DNA from: Clostridia bacterium
GTDB taxonomy: Bacteria > Bacillota > Clostridia > Christensenellales > Aristaeellaceae
DNA: 39,150 nt
Reading direction: 5' to 3'
Assembly (NCBI GenBank): GCA_017473345.1
Contig: JAFULL010000063.1
Coordinates: forward strand, 1-39,150
Translations under genes and position numbers: made by a program
Part shown: one piece after another, positions 32,720 to 39,150 of the stretch
How the letters are laid out: every line of letters begins with the position of its first letter
Numbering within the stretch: position 1 is the stretch's first letter
Notes under the pieces: generated by a model
Databases searched by the model: none
What the model was told of the DNA's origin: nothing
Seen by the model: only the letters and a program-made list of their open reading frames with translations

Positions 32720-34129
32720 ATGGAACACTTTTTTAGGCTGAAAGAGCGCGGCACCACGGTGCGCACGGAACTGATCGCCGGCATGACCACCTTCTTTTCC
32801 ATGGTGTACATCCTGATGGTGAACGCCAACATGTTTGCCAACCCCTTTGGCGACGGCAGCAACCCGTTGGGCGTTTCCTACGGGGCCGTCTACATTGCCA
32901 CGGCCATTTCGGCCATCATCGGCACGGTGCTTGCGGGCCTGATGGCCAACCTGCCCCTTGCGCAGGCCAGCGGCATGGGCCTGAACGCGTTTTTCGTTTA
33001 CACGGTATGCATCGGCTTTGGCCTGTCGTATGAAAATGCGCTGGTCATGGTGCTGATGGAGGGCCTTCTGTTCGTTGTGCTGACAGCCACCGGCCTTCGC
33101 AAAAAGATCTTCGACGCCCTGCCCCACGCCGTGCGTGTGGCCATTCCGGCGGGCATCGGCTTGTTCATCGCGCTGCTGGGCTTTCAGAATGCCGGCATCG
33201 TGGTGCCTGATTCCTCCACCTGCGTCAACCTGGCCTCCTTCAACCTGCTCACCCAAAGCTGGGGCGACATCATGCCCATGCTGATCACGCTGGGCACGCT
33301 GCTGGCCATCGTGATCATGGCGCACAAAAACGTGCGCGGCGCGGTGCTCATCGGCATCATCGGGGGCATGGCTGCGTACTATCTGCTGGGCCTTACGGTG
33401 GACGGCTTCTACGCGGGCCTTTCCATCAGCTTCATCAGCCCCCTTCAGGCCTTCCGCGAGTTTGGCAGCGAGTCGCTGTTTGCGGTGTTTGCCCGCGGGT
33501 TTGACTTTTCCGCCTACGCGGCCGCGCACGGCAGCGCCAACCTGGTGCTGATGTTTGCCACCACGGCGCTGGCCTTCTGCATGGTGGACATGTTCGACAC
33601 CCTGGGCACGCTCTACGCCGCCTGCGAGCGCGCCGGTCTGCTGGATGAAAACGGCGACCCCATCAACATGAACGAGGGCATGCTGTCCGACGCCATCGCC
33701 ACCACCGTGGGCGCCATCTGCGGCACCTCCACCGTCACCACCTTCAGCGAGGTCAACGCAGGCGTGGCCGCCGGCGGCCGCACGGGCCTTACCTCGGTTT
33801 TCTGCGGCGCGTTCTTCTTCATCGCCATGTTTTTGAGCCCCATCGCCCAGCTGGTACCCAGCTGCGCCACCGCCGCCGCGCTCATCTATGTGGGATTGCT
33901 GATGCTTGGCTCCATCAAAAACGTCGATTGGAACGACTACCGCATCGCCGTGCCCGCCTTCCTCACACTGGCCATCATGCCATTTACCTACAACATTTCC
34001 TACGGCATCGCCTTGGGCCTGATCTCCTACATCGTCATCAGCGTCTTCTGCGGTGAACGCAAAAAGATCAAGGGCAGCTCGTGGGTGATCGCACTGTTGT
34101 TTGTGGCCATGCTGCTGCTGACGCACTGA
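32720..34129 (+). CDS. NCS2/AzgA-type purine permease
   Basis: Cytoplasmic-membrane H+ symporter of the AzgA group, importing hypoxanthine, guanine or adenine, 469 residues with about twelve to fourteen hydrophobic segments. Motifs include the start FRLKERGTTVRTELIAGMTTFFSMVYI in pieces, NLPLAQASGMGLNAFFVYT (helix 3), RVAIPAGIGLFIALLGFQNAGIV, and the C-terminal half signature FVDMFDTLGTLYA-like MVDMFDTLGTLYAACERAG with GTSTVTTFSEVNAGVAAGGRTGLTS. The last is typical of AzgA/PbuG-like proteins. The start ATG 32720 has GAGGAG seven bases upstream. Monocistronic with its own promoter and terminator. It belongs to general purine salvage, not to the glycan locus. Confidence 0.95.
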   Translation: MEHFFRLKERGTTVRTELIAGMTTFFSMVYILMVNANMFANPFGDGSNPLGVSYGAVYIATAISAIIGTVLAGLMANLPLAQASGMGLNAFFVYTVCIGFGLSYENALVMVLMEGLLFVVLTATGLRKKIFDALPHAVRVAIPAGIGLFIALLGFQNAGIVVPDSSTCVNLASFNLLTQSWGDIMPMLITLGTLLAIVIMAHKNVRGAVLIGIIGGMAAYYLLGLTVDGFYAGLSISFISPLQAFREFGSESLFAVFARGFDFSAYAAAHGSANLVLMFATTALAFCMVDMFDTLGTLYAACERAGLLDENGDPINMNEGMLSDAIATTVGAICGTSTVTTFSEVNAGVAAGGRTGLTSVFCGAFFFIAMFLSPIAQLVPSCATAAALIYVGLLMLGSIKNVDWNDYRIAVPAFLTLAIMPFTYNISYGIALGLISYIVISVFCGERKKIKGSSWVIALLFVAMLLLTH

Positions 34130-34139
34130 CAATGTTTTT

Positions 34140-34165
34140 ACCCGGCTTTTCGCCGGGTCTTTTTT
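34140..34165 (+). terminator. Terminator of the purine permease gene
   Basis: A seven-base-pair stem (34140-34146 with 34152-34158, loop TTTTC) is followed by CTTTTTTTG, 11 bp past the stop codon. Confidence 0.92.
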
Positions 34166-34258
34166 GTTGCCTTTTTCCAAAAACGGAACCCTCCGGCGAA
34201 AAATGACAGGCAGTCTTTTATAAAGAATCATCCGCATCAAAAGAAAGGATGGATGGTT

Positions 34259-34669
34259 ATGGTCAAGTTCAAAAACCTGCTGGGCTGTGAGGAACGCACC
34301 GTGCGCTGCGGCTGCATCTTCCTTCCTGCCCGCTGGCGTCACCTCACCCACAGGCCCGCCGAATGGCTGCTGTACCAGCACGATGGCAAATATGTGCTGA
34401 AGCTGGGCCGGCCCGCCGTGATCGACCGCATTCGCGAAGGTTCGCATCATCTGGTGCCCGATGCCCAGTGCCAGCGCGGTAAAGTGCGTTTCAGCCTGCT
34501 GGGCCGCGTGAAGCTGCCAAAGGCGTTCTGCACCGAAAAGGGCCGCTTTCAGGTGATGGTCATCGGCATGGGCACGCATCTGGAGGTGCAAAGCCTGAAG
34601 AATTACCAGCAGACCGCCGCGCAGTGGATGCTGAAAATGAAGCGTTTCCACAAGACATACGTCAGCTGA
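34259..34669 (+). CDS. Small protein with MraZ/AbrB-like repeats
   Basis: 136-residue protein of unknown role. Two similar segments are visible: LGCEERTVRCGCIFLPARWR near residue 8 and SLLGRVKLPKAF near 80. The latter is followed by FQVMVIGMGTHLEVQSLKNYQQ, which matches the second MraZ/SpoVT-AbrB-type swapped-hairpin repeat (x-G-R-v-x-L-P, then V-V-I-G-x-x-x-x-E-I/V). It may thus bind DNA, but the divergence is large and the first repeat carries two cysteines. The start is ATG 34259, about nine bases after AAAGGA; the ATG at 34253 is too close. It is followed after 17 bp by the membrane-anchored protein gene, probably in one operon. Confidence 0.6.
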   Translation: MVKFKNLLGCEERTVRCGCIFLPARWRHLTHRPAEWLLYQHDGKYVLKLGRPAVIDRIREGSHHLVPDAQCQRGKVRFSLLGRVKLPKAFCTEKGRFQVMVIGMGTHLEVQSLKNYQQTAAQWMLKMKRFHKTYVS

Positions 34670-34686
34670 TGAAGGAGGTTTGTGTT

Positions 34687-35475
34687 ATGAAAAACCCTGT
34701 CACCCGGCGTCTGCCGGCATGGCTGCTGTGCACGCTGGTGCTGATGATCGCGTTTGTGCCCGTCAGCCTGCAGTTTTATCGCCGCGTGCTGCGCCCTCAC
34801 GTGCTGGTGCGCTGCTACCACGAGGATCAGGTGCAGCTTACGCTGAGCTATGCGCAGCAGGCTCTTGCCATTCACCATGAGCAGTGCGACGCCGTTTTGG
34901 AGATGGTGCGCGCAGCGCGGCAGGGCAGCGGTCCCATGCTTCAGTCCGCCTTTGAAACGGTGCAGAAGGTGTGCCAGACCGTGAAGGCCGAGTCCATCGA
35001 GCAGCGCGGGTTGTACTTTGCGAACCTGCTGTACAGGGAGGGGCACGTGTCGCCGTGGAGCCGCCGCGAGCTGGACATGGACAACTATTACGCGCTGATG
35101 ATCTGCGGCAAGTCCAGCGGTTCGCTCTATCTGGGCCGCTCGCGCACCCTTCTGTCGATGCTGCGCAACGAAACGCCCCTTGCGCAGGAGTATCTTTCCC
35201 TGCTGGAGGCAGTAGCGCAGGCCGACAGGAGCTATTCCGCCAGCCTGTACCGCATGGTGTGCTGCTCGCTGGCCGACGAAGCGCACATGCCCGACGACCT
35301 GCCCGACGGCCCGGCAATGACCTGTCGCGATCTGATGCATCAGTCAAGCGCGTTCAGCCTTCTCGAATCCGAGCTGGACATACTGGGCGCGACGTATGAC
35401 CAGCCGCTTCCCACGGTGGCTGTGCCCAGCGCGCAGCCCCAGCCCACGCCCACGCCCCTTCCCGTGCGCTGGTAG
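34687..35475 (+). CDS. Membrane-anchored protein of unknown function
   Basis: 262 residues with one N-terminal membrane helix (about 11-30, WLLCTLVLMIAFVPVSLQF) after a short basic head, so most of the chain is outside the cell. The extracellular part is helical (LTLSYAQQALAIHHEQCDAVLEM), has no obvious catalytic motif and ends in a proline-rich tail (PSAQPQPTPTPLPVRW). AAGGAGG lies eight bases before ATG 34687; an earlier in-frame ATG is inside the preceding gene. A strong terminator follows. I do not recognise the family. Confidence 0.75.
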   Translation: MKNPVTRRLPAWLLCTLVLMIAFVPVSLQFYRRVLRPHVLVRCYHEDQVQLTLSYAQQALAIHHEQCDAVLEMVRAARQGSGPMLQSAFETVQKVCQTVKAESIEQRGLYFANLLYREGHVSPWSRRELDMDNYYALMICGKSSGSLYLGRSRTLLSMLRNETPLAQEYLSLLEAVAQADRSYSASLYRMVCCSLADEAHMPDDLPDGPAMTCRDLMHQSSAFSLLESELDILGATYDQPLPTVAVPSAQPQPTPTPLPVRW

Positions 35476-35483
35476 ACGCAGCC

Positions 35484-35518
35484 AAAAAAATGTCCCCCAC
35501 CGAGGGGGACATTTTTTT
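35484..35518. terminator. Strong bidirectional terminator
   Basis: A seven-base-pair GC stem (35492-35498 with 35504-35510) is flanked by seven A's and seven T's that extend the pairing. It separates the convergent membrane-protein gene and ATPase operon. Confidence 0.93.
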
Positions 35519-35522
35519 GGCT

Positions 35523-36629
35523 TCACCGTACCATAAACCCCACCTTGCGGCACTGGCTGCCGGTGATCTCCGCCTCGGCCTGCAGGTACATGTCCTGCGT
35601 CACGGGCTGCGGGGCACTCTGTGCGTTCGTGGCGCATTCGACAAACGCGCGGCTGACCACCTTTTCCACCAGCTCCTGATACTTGCGCAGCGACGTGATG
35701 CGCTGGCTGATCAGGCGGCGGATGCTGGCAAGCAGCTCTTCAGCGTCGATTTGCACCATGCGGTAGGCGGGCTGTTTCAGCAGATCTGCGGCATATTTGA
35801 GGGTGATGGAACAAATGCGCTGCTCGGTCGGTGTGGGAAAATGGATGACCGTGCAGCGGTCGGCCAGAATGGGGTTGATCTTTTCCAGATCGTTGCCTGT
35901 GAAAATGAAGGGGCAGTGCGGCAGACTGACCAGCTGAAATTCCAGAAAATTGTCCTCGATGTCAAACACCGATTCATCTGTGATGGAAAGCAGTTCCTCG
36001 TCGATGGGGGCGCGGTGCATGGTTTCGGTCACCTTGTCGATCTCGTCGACGATGTAGCCCACCACCAGCGTGTTGTGGCGCAGCTGCGCCCTGGCCAGCG
36101 GGCCCACGTCGGCTGCGTGGAAGGTGGCGCAGCTGCCGGTCAGGCCGCGCGCGCCTGCCACGGCGGGCGCTTTGACCACCTCGATGGGAATGCCCAGCGC
36201 CTCTTTGAGCAGCATGCGCGCGGCGGTGGTCTTGCCGCAGCCGGGCTCGCCCACAAGGATGACCGGGCGCATGCGGCCGGTGCTGATGTAATTGACCAGC
36301 GTGGGCGTCAGCTGCAGGGCGAGCGGCTCGGGCAGGTCATGCTGACGGCAAAAGCGCATCAGGTAGCGGCACAGCCGGCCGGGGTCCACCTCGCGGCGAA
36401 AATAGGCCGGCACGGCAAAGCGCATGTTGTGAAACTGCTCGGCGTAGCGCGCCCATTTGCGCTTCTCAGGCGACTCTCTGGCGTGGTCGCTTTCCCTGTA
36501 TTCGCGCAGCTGCTGATACGCCTGGGCAGGCAGACCTTCGATGGGCTGCTCAAACCAGCGCAGCGTGCGCCCCGGCGCAGGAGGGGGCTCCTGCGCCGGG
36601 GCGGCGGCGGTATTGCGCACGTCAGGCAT
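35523..36629 (-). CDS. Lon-like AAA+ ATPase without protease domain
   Basis: Predicted cytoplasmic AAA+ ATPase, 368 residues. The N-terminal 100 residues are Pro-rich and charged. The AAA+ core has Walker A GEPGCGKTT (127-135), then GARGLTGSCATFHAADVGPL, which resembles the Lon stretch before Walker B, Walker B VVGYIVDEIDKV (189-200), sensor 1 FIFTGNDLEKI and the arginine-finger region INPILADRC. The chain ends about 90 residues after that with a helical lid and no Ser-Lys protease domain, so it is an ATPase or chaperone rather than a protease. The start ATG 36627-36629, six bases after AAAGGAGG, overlaps the previous gene by 8 bp. MoxR-like chaperones are an alternative family. It is the last of four genes ended by a strong terminator. 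Confidence 0.85.
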   Translation of the reverse strand: MPDVRNTAAAPAQEPPPAPGRTLRWFEQPIEGLPAQAYQQLREYRESDHARESPEKRKWARYAEQFHNMRFAVPAYFRREVDPGRLCRYLMRFCRQHDLPEPLALQLTPTLVNYISTGRMRPVILVGEPGCGKTTAARMLLKEALGIPIEVVKAPAVAGARGLTGSCATFHAADVGPLARAQLRHNTLVVGYIVDEIDKVTETMHRAPIDEELLSITDESVFDIEDNFLEFQLVSLPHCPFIFTGNDLEKINPILADRCTVIHFPTPTEQRICSITLKYAADLLKQPAYRMVQIDAEELLASIRRLISQRITSLRKYQELVEKVVSRAFVECATNAQSAPQPVTQDMYLQAEAEITGSQCRKVGFMVR

Positions 36630-37731
36630 GGTTCGCCTCCTTTGCAGCGCCGCCGTATACAGGCAGGCACTCGCGCGCAAGGCATTCAGCCTTGAGCAGC
36701 TTGAGCTGAAGGATGCAGCGGTGCACGGCGCGGGTATCGTCGTTGTGATAATCAAAGTATTTAAGCAGCTTGCAGCCCATGCGGATAAGCTGCTTGATCG
36801 CCTTGGAAGGCACGGTGTGGCCGGCATCGAAGTGCTCGTACATCTGGCCGCACAGGGCGCAGAAGTGCACGGCGTTCAGCTTGGGCATGCTCTCGCTGGG
36901 CTCCAGCTGGAACGAGCCGCGAATGCCGCGACGGCAGGTGAGCATCGCCGCGGTGTAGTCGGTGTCTTCCAGCTGCTTTTCAGCCAGCTCGCAGGCGCAC
37001 ATGGTGCAGCGGCCCTGATGGGCTACGGCGTCGTTCAAAACGTCGTATGCCCTGGTCTTGTTGCCCAGCTTCTGCTCGAGCTCATGCTCCTGAAGATAGG
37101 GCATTTCCAGCTCGGGGAAACAGCGCTTGAAGTCGTCCAGCATGCGGCGGCACTGGCCTTCGGGCACGACGGGCTTGCGCATCCAGCATTCCAGACAGGC
37201 CACGAAGCAGTGCCAGTCCCACTTTTCAAAGGGAACGGCCAGCATTCGCTCAATGTCGGCTTCAGCCGCTTCAAAATCGCAAATGCAGGTGTTGGAGTAG
37301 CTGCGGCAGGCGATCAGGGGCATATCGAGCTCGAACAGCTTGAGACCCGCATTGCATACTTCAATGGCCTGATGGTACATATTGCGGCGCATCAGCAGGC
37401 TGACGCGCTGGTGGTAATCATCGGCGGTCTGGAGCTTGTACGTCGGGATATAGCTGAACTCGTCGTTGTGGCCGAAAATTTCAGATGCGTCAAATTCGCC
37501 GAATGAATCGTCATCATCGTCGCCGGCCAGAGAGAAGTCCTCGCCGTTGTCGATGTCTTCGCCATCGTCCAGCTGCAGGTCGAACGCTTCGTCATCGTCG
37601 TCCATGGGGCAGTCGTCGGGCTGCTCTTCATCAGCAGGAGCGCCGATGTCGTGGCGCTTGAGAAATGCGGGGATGTTGTCAAAGGGGTCGGTGTCGTCGT
37701 TGTGGTTGCGGATCATGCGGATGTTCTTCAT
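36622..37731 (-). CDS. Acidic protein with helical repeats, partner of the ATPase
   Basis: 369 residues, not recognised. Residues about 12-90 are very acidic and probably disordered (DDDDEAFDLQLDDGEDIDNG). From about 100 on, paired helices of TPR type seem likely (YHQRVSLLMRRNMYHQAIEVCNAGLKLFELD is the most TPR-like stretch, in pieces). Two Cys pairs (CTMCAC and CALC) could bind metal. AAAGGAGG precedes the ATG. It ends inside the first codons of the ATPase gene (8-bp overlap), so both are made together. It may be an adaptor or substrate-recognition subunit, by analogy only. Confidence 0.75.
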   Translation of the reverse strand: MKNIRMIRNHNDDTDPFDNIPAFLKRHDIGAPADEEQPDDCPMDDDDEAFDLQLDDGEDIDNGEDFSLAGDDDDDSFGEFDASEIFGHNDEFSYIPTYKLQTADDYHQRVSLLMRRNMYHQAIEVCNAGLKLFELDMPLIACRSYSNTCICDFEAAEADIERMLAVPFEKWDWHCFVACLECWMRKPVVPEGQCRRMLDDFKRCFPELEMPYLQEHELEQKLGNKTRAYDVLNDAVAHQGRCTMCACELAEKQLEDTDYTAAMLTCRRGIRGSFQLEPSESMPKLNAVHFCALCGQMYEHFDAGHTVPSKAIKQLIRMGCKLLKYFDYHNDDTRAVHRCILQLKLLKAECLARECLPVYGGAAKEANHA

Positions 37732-37745
37732 AAGGGGTACCTCCT

Positions 37746-37919
37746 TTAAGACTGTTCAGGTTCGTCGTGGGGTTCGGGCTTTTCAGCCTCAGCCGGCTCG
37801 ATGGGCTTCAGCAAGAGTTCCTCATCGCAGTCGAAGGGCAGTTCGCCTTCTGCAAGCATACGGTGAAACTCTTCTGAAAAACAAACGATGTTGCGCTTCT
37901 TGCCAGGGAAGTTATTCAT
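37746..37919 (-). CDS. Small acidic protein of the ATPase operon (57 aa)
   Basis: A short chain with a basic start MNNFPGKKRNIVCFSEEFHR and an acidic, Pro-Glu-rich tail (EPAEAEKPEPHDEPEQS). AAGGAGG lies eight bases before ATG 37917-37919. It overlaps the previous gene by 8 bp and is 14 bp from the next. No known domain. Good translation signals and the conserved spacing support it as a real gene. Confidence 0.7.
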   Translation of the reverse strand: MNNFPGKKRNIVCFSEEFHRMLAEGELPFDCDEELLLKPIEPAEAEKPEPHDEPEQS

Positions 37920-38892
37920 GGTCCATTCCTCCTTTTGAACACTGTGTTTCATCGCTGTTCATGTGCAGCGCATCGCTGTACGACATGGGATACAGGCAGC
38001 GGTCTTCCTGAAGATGCCGGATGAGGCGCTCCGTGAAGCGCTTATTGCGCTGCAGGTTGAGCTGCTCTTCGTCATCGTGCAGCATGTTGTCGATCTGCTC
38101 CATGGCGGCGACCGCTGCGTCAAACAGGCGCTGGATCAGCGGCAGGCGCTCGTAACCGGGCACGTCATCCTCGTAGGCAAGCATCAGGGCGCACACCGCG
38201 CCGGCCCGGTCGATACGCATCTCAGCCTCGTCCTCGGCGCCTTCGCTTTCAGCCAGCCGCATCGCCTGCATGCAGCTGTACGCCATGCAGGTGCAGGGAA
38301 TGACCCAGCTCACCGGCACGCCATCGGCCACGCCAAGGCCCAGAACCGAAACCAGCGCCATGTGCAGGCACACCGTTACGCTGGTGTGGTCGGTGCGCAG
38401 GTGCATGTCCTGCGATTCCAGCAGCGCAGGAAAATGCTCCTTACGCGGCTTCATGCTCGCGGCCAGCTTTGCGCCCAGGCGGCATTCGCTCAGCGCAGCG
38501 CCCAGGTGCACCCGCAGCTGGTCGGTCAGCGGGGCCTCGTTTGTCATCTCCATCGGCTCACGGCCCGTCAGCAGACGGTTGAGATGGTTTACACGGTCGA
38601 GCACCTGCTTGCTGACGTTCAGGTCCTGCTCCAGCAAGCCCTTCTGCGCCATGGTGTCGATCAGAGCCGCCGGGCCGTCCAGCAGCATGCGTTCAAACAG
38701 CGTTTCGTACGCATCGGTACAACTGAGCACTTCCATGTAGAGGGCGTCGCCCCTGTCCTCGTACGAAGACGGAAGGTTCTCATGCAGGAACAGGCGGCAC
38801 ACCGCGCCCTGCACGGGACGGTAGTCAATGCAGTTGGCTGTTTCCCGTGCCAGTGCCAGCAGGCCGGGATTGGTAAGCAAGGCATCATCCAT
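37912..38892 (-). CDS. First gene of the ATPase operon, helical protein of unknown function
   Basis: 326 residues, mainly helical, not recognised. It lacks a signal peptide and clear membrane helices, though SVTVCLHMALVSVLGLGVADGVP (in pieces near 165-187) is rather hydrophobic. A Cys-rich short stretch VIPCTCMAYSCMQAM follows. The start is ATG 38890-38892, seven bases after AAAGGAGG; an ATG two codons earlier touches the Shine-Dalgarno. Its stop overlaps the next gene by 8 bp. No promoter could be assigned with confidence in the 80 bp before it, which are bounded by the terminator at 38971. Confidence 0.75.
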   Translation of the reverse strand: MDDALLTNPGLLALARETANCIDYRPVQGAVCRLFLHENLPSSYEDRGDALYMEVLSCTDAYETLFERMLLDGPAALIDTMAQKGLLEQDLNVSKQVLDRVNHLNRLLTGREPMEMTNEAPLTDQLRVHLGAALSECRLGAKLAASMKPRKEHFPALLESQDMHLRTDHTSVTVCLHMALVSVLGLGVADGVPVSWVIPCTCMAYSCMQAMRLAESEGAEDEAEMRIDRAGAVCALMLAYEDDVPGYERLPLIQRLFDAAVAAMEQIDNMLHDDEEQLNLQRNKRFTERLIRHLQEDRCLYPMSYSDALHMNSDETQCSKGGMDHE

Positions 38893-38970
38893 TGCCATTC
38901 CTCCTTTCTTTGGTATCCTTATTGTATCTGGCAGGCTCTTTTTTTCCGGCAACCGTTCCGTTTTGGGGCG

Positions 38971-39001
38971 CAAAAAAACCACCCGCTTTCAAAACGGGTG
39001 G
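38971..39001 (-). terminator. Intrinsic terminator facing the window edge
   Basis: A seven-base-pair stem (38979-38985 with 38995-39001) is extended by TTT/AAA pairs and followed on the minus strand by seven T's. It ends a reverse transcript coming from beyond base 39150 and isolates the ATPase operon, which must have its promoter at about 38895-38970. Confidence 0.88.
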
Positions 39002-39028
39002 CAGACTGTCGATAAACCCATTGGGAGG

Positions 39029-39147
39029 TGTCGGAGGGCCGCAGCCCTCTGACTGTCAATCCGACCTCAGCGACATGTGCGGTGAGGTCGGAAGCCTTGC
39101 GCAGCAAGGTTTCCTTGCAGGTTTTCACGGCCGCACCGAAGGTGCAG
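39029..39147. repeat. Cluster of short GC-rich hairpins, no gene
   Basis: Four small inverted repeats follow each other: 39034-39049 (GAGGGC/GCCCTC), 39061-39091 (9-bp arms CCGACCTCA), 39095-39109 (CCTTGC/GCAAGG) and 39133-39145 (GCACC/GGTGC). A 69-codon reverse frame crosses them but is probably not coding. It looks like a repetitive intergenic element that continues past the window. Confidence 0.6.
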
Positions 39148-39150
39148 TGA

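Noticed and set aside
32582-34651. 689-codon minus-strand frame opposite the purine permease
   Set aside because: Its product is low-complexity and charged; the permease has transmembrane helices and AzgA motifs.
38919-39128. 69-codon reverse frame at the right edge
   Set aside because: It spans several hairpins and the intrinsic terminator, and its product resembles no protein; more likely repeat DNA.

Overview
The window looks like a chromosomal segment of a GC-rich, anaerobic, endospore-lineage Bacillota (class Clostridia, probably a gut or other glycan-degrading member). The pointers are a spo0A gene, strong AAGGAGG-type ribosome binding sites before nearly every gene, an anaerobic sulfatase-maturating radical SAM enzyme, YesN/LplABC-type carbohydrate systems, and frequent intrinsic terminators. 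No rRNA, tRNA or CRISPR array was recognised.

Layout. 1-5.3 kb: the 3' part of clpB, a two-gene ABC-2 exporter, a MATE exporter and spo0A. 5.3-7.6 kb: a lower-GC scar of mobile DNA directly behind spo0A. It holds a tyrosine recombinase whose start region folds into a long hairpin, a small reverse-strand gene, an orphan 3' tail of a second recombinase gene, and a frameshifted WYL-type regulator. 7.7-20.4 kb: what appears to be a sulfated-glycan utilisation locus. It contains a TSUP anion exporter, a membrane AraC-family sensor, two Cys-type sulfatases, an extracellular binding protein with two permeases, a GH123-like glycosidase and the sulfatase maturase. 20.4-21.0 kb: remnant of a conjugative element (ArdC N-terminus and small overlapping ORFs). 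21.0-28.2 kb: a second solute-binding protein/permease system with its own membrane AraC sensor, then an M14 carboxypeptidase. 28.2-29.5 kb: an IS3-family insertion sequence. 29.5-32.3 kb: a large secreted protein with an acidic, tryptophan-rich repeat region. 32.7-34.1 kb: a purine permease. 34.3-35.5 kb: an AbrB/MraZ-like small protein and a membrane-anchored protein. 35.5-38.9 kb: a tightly overlapping four-gene reverse operon ending in a Lon-like AAA+ ATPase with no protease domain, with three unfamiliar partners. The right edge carries a terminator and a run of short GC-rich hairpins.

How it works together. The sulfatases need the maturase to convert their active-site Cys to formylglycine. 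The GH123-like enzyme would act on the exposed amino-sugar units, and the binding protein and two permeases would import the products. Neither transporter has an ATPase gene here, so a shared MsmX/MsmK-type ATPase elsewhere is inferred. The most unfamiliar unit is the 35.5-38.9 kb ATPase operon. Its job cannot be read from the sequence, and it is the best candidate for an undescribed system.
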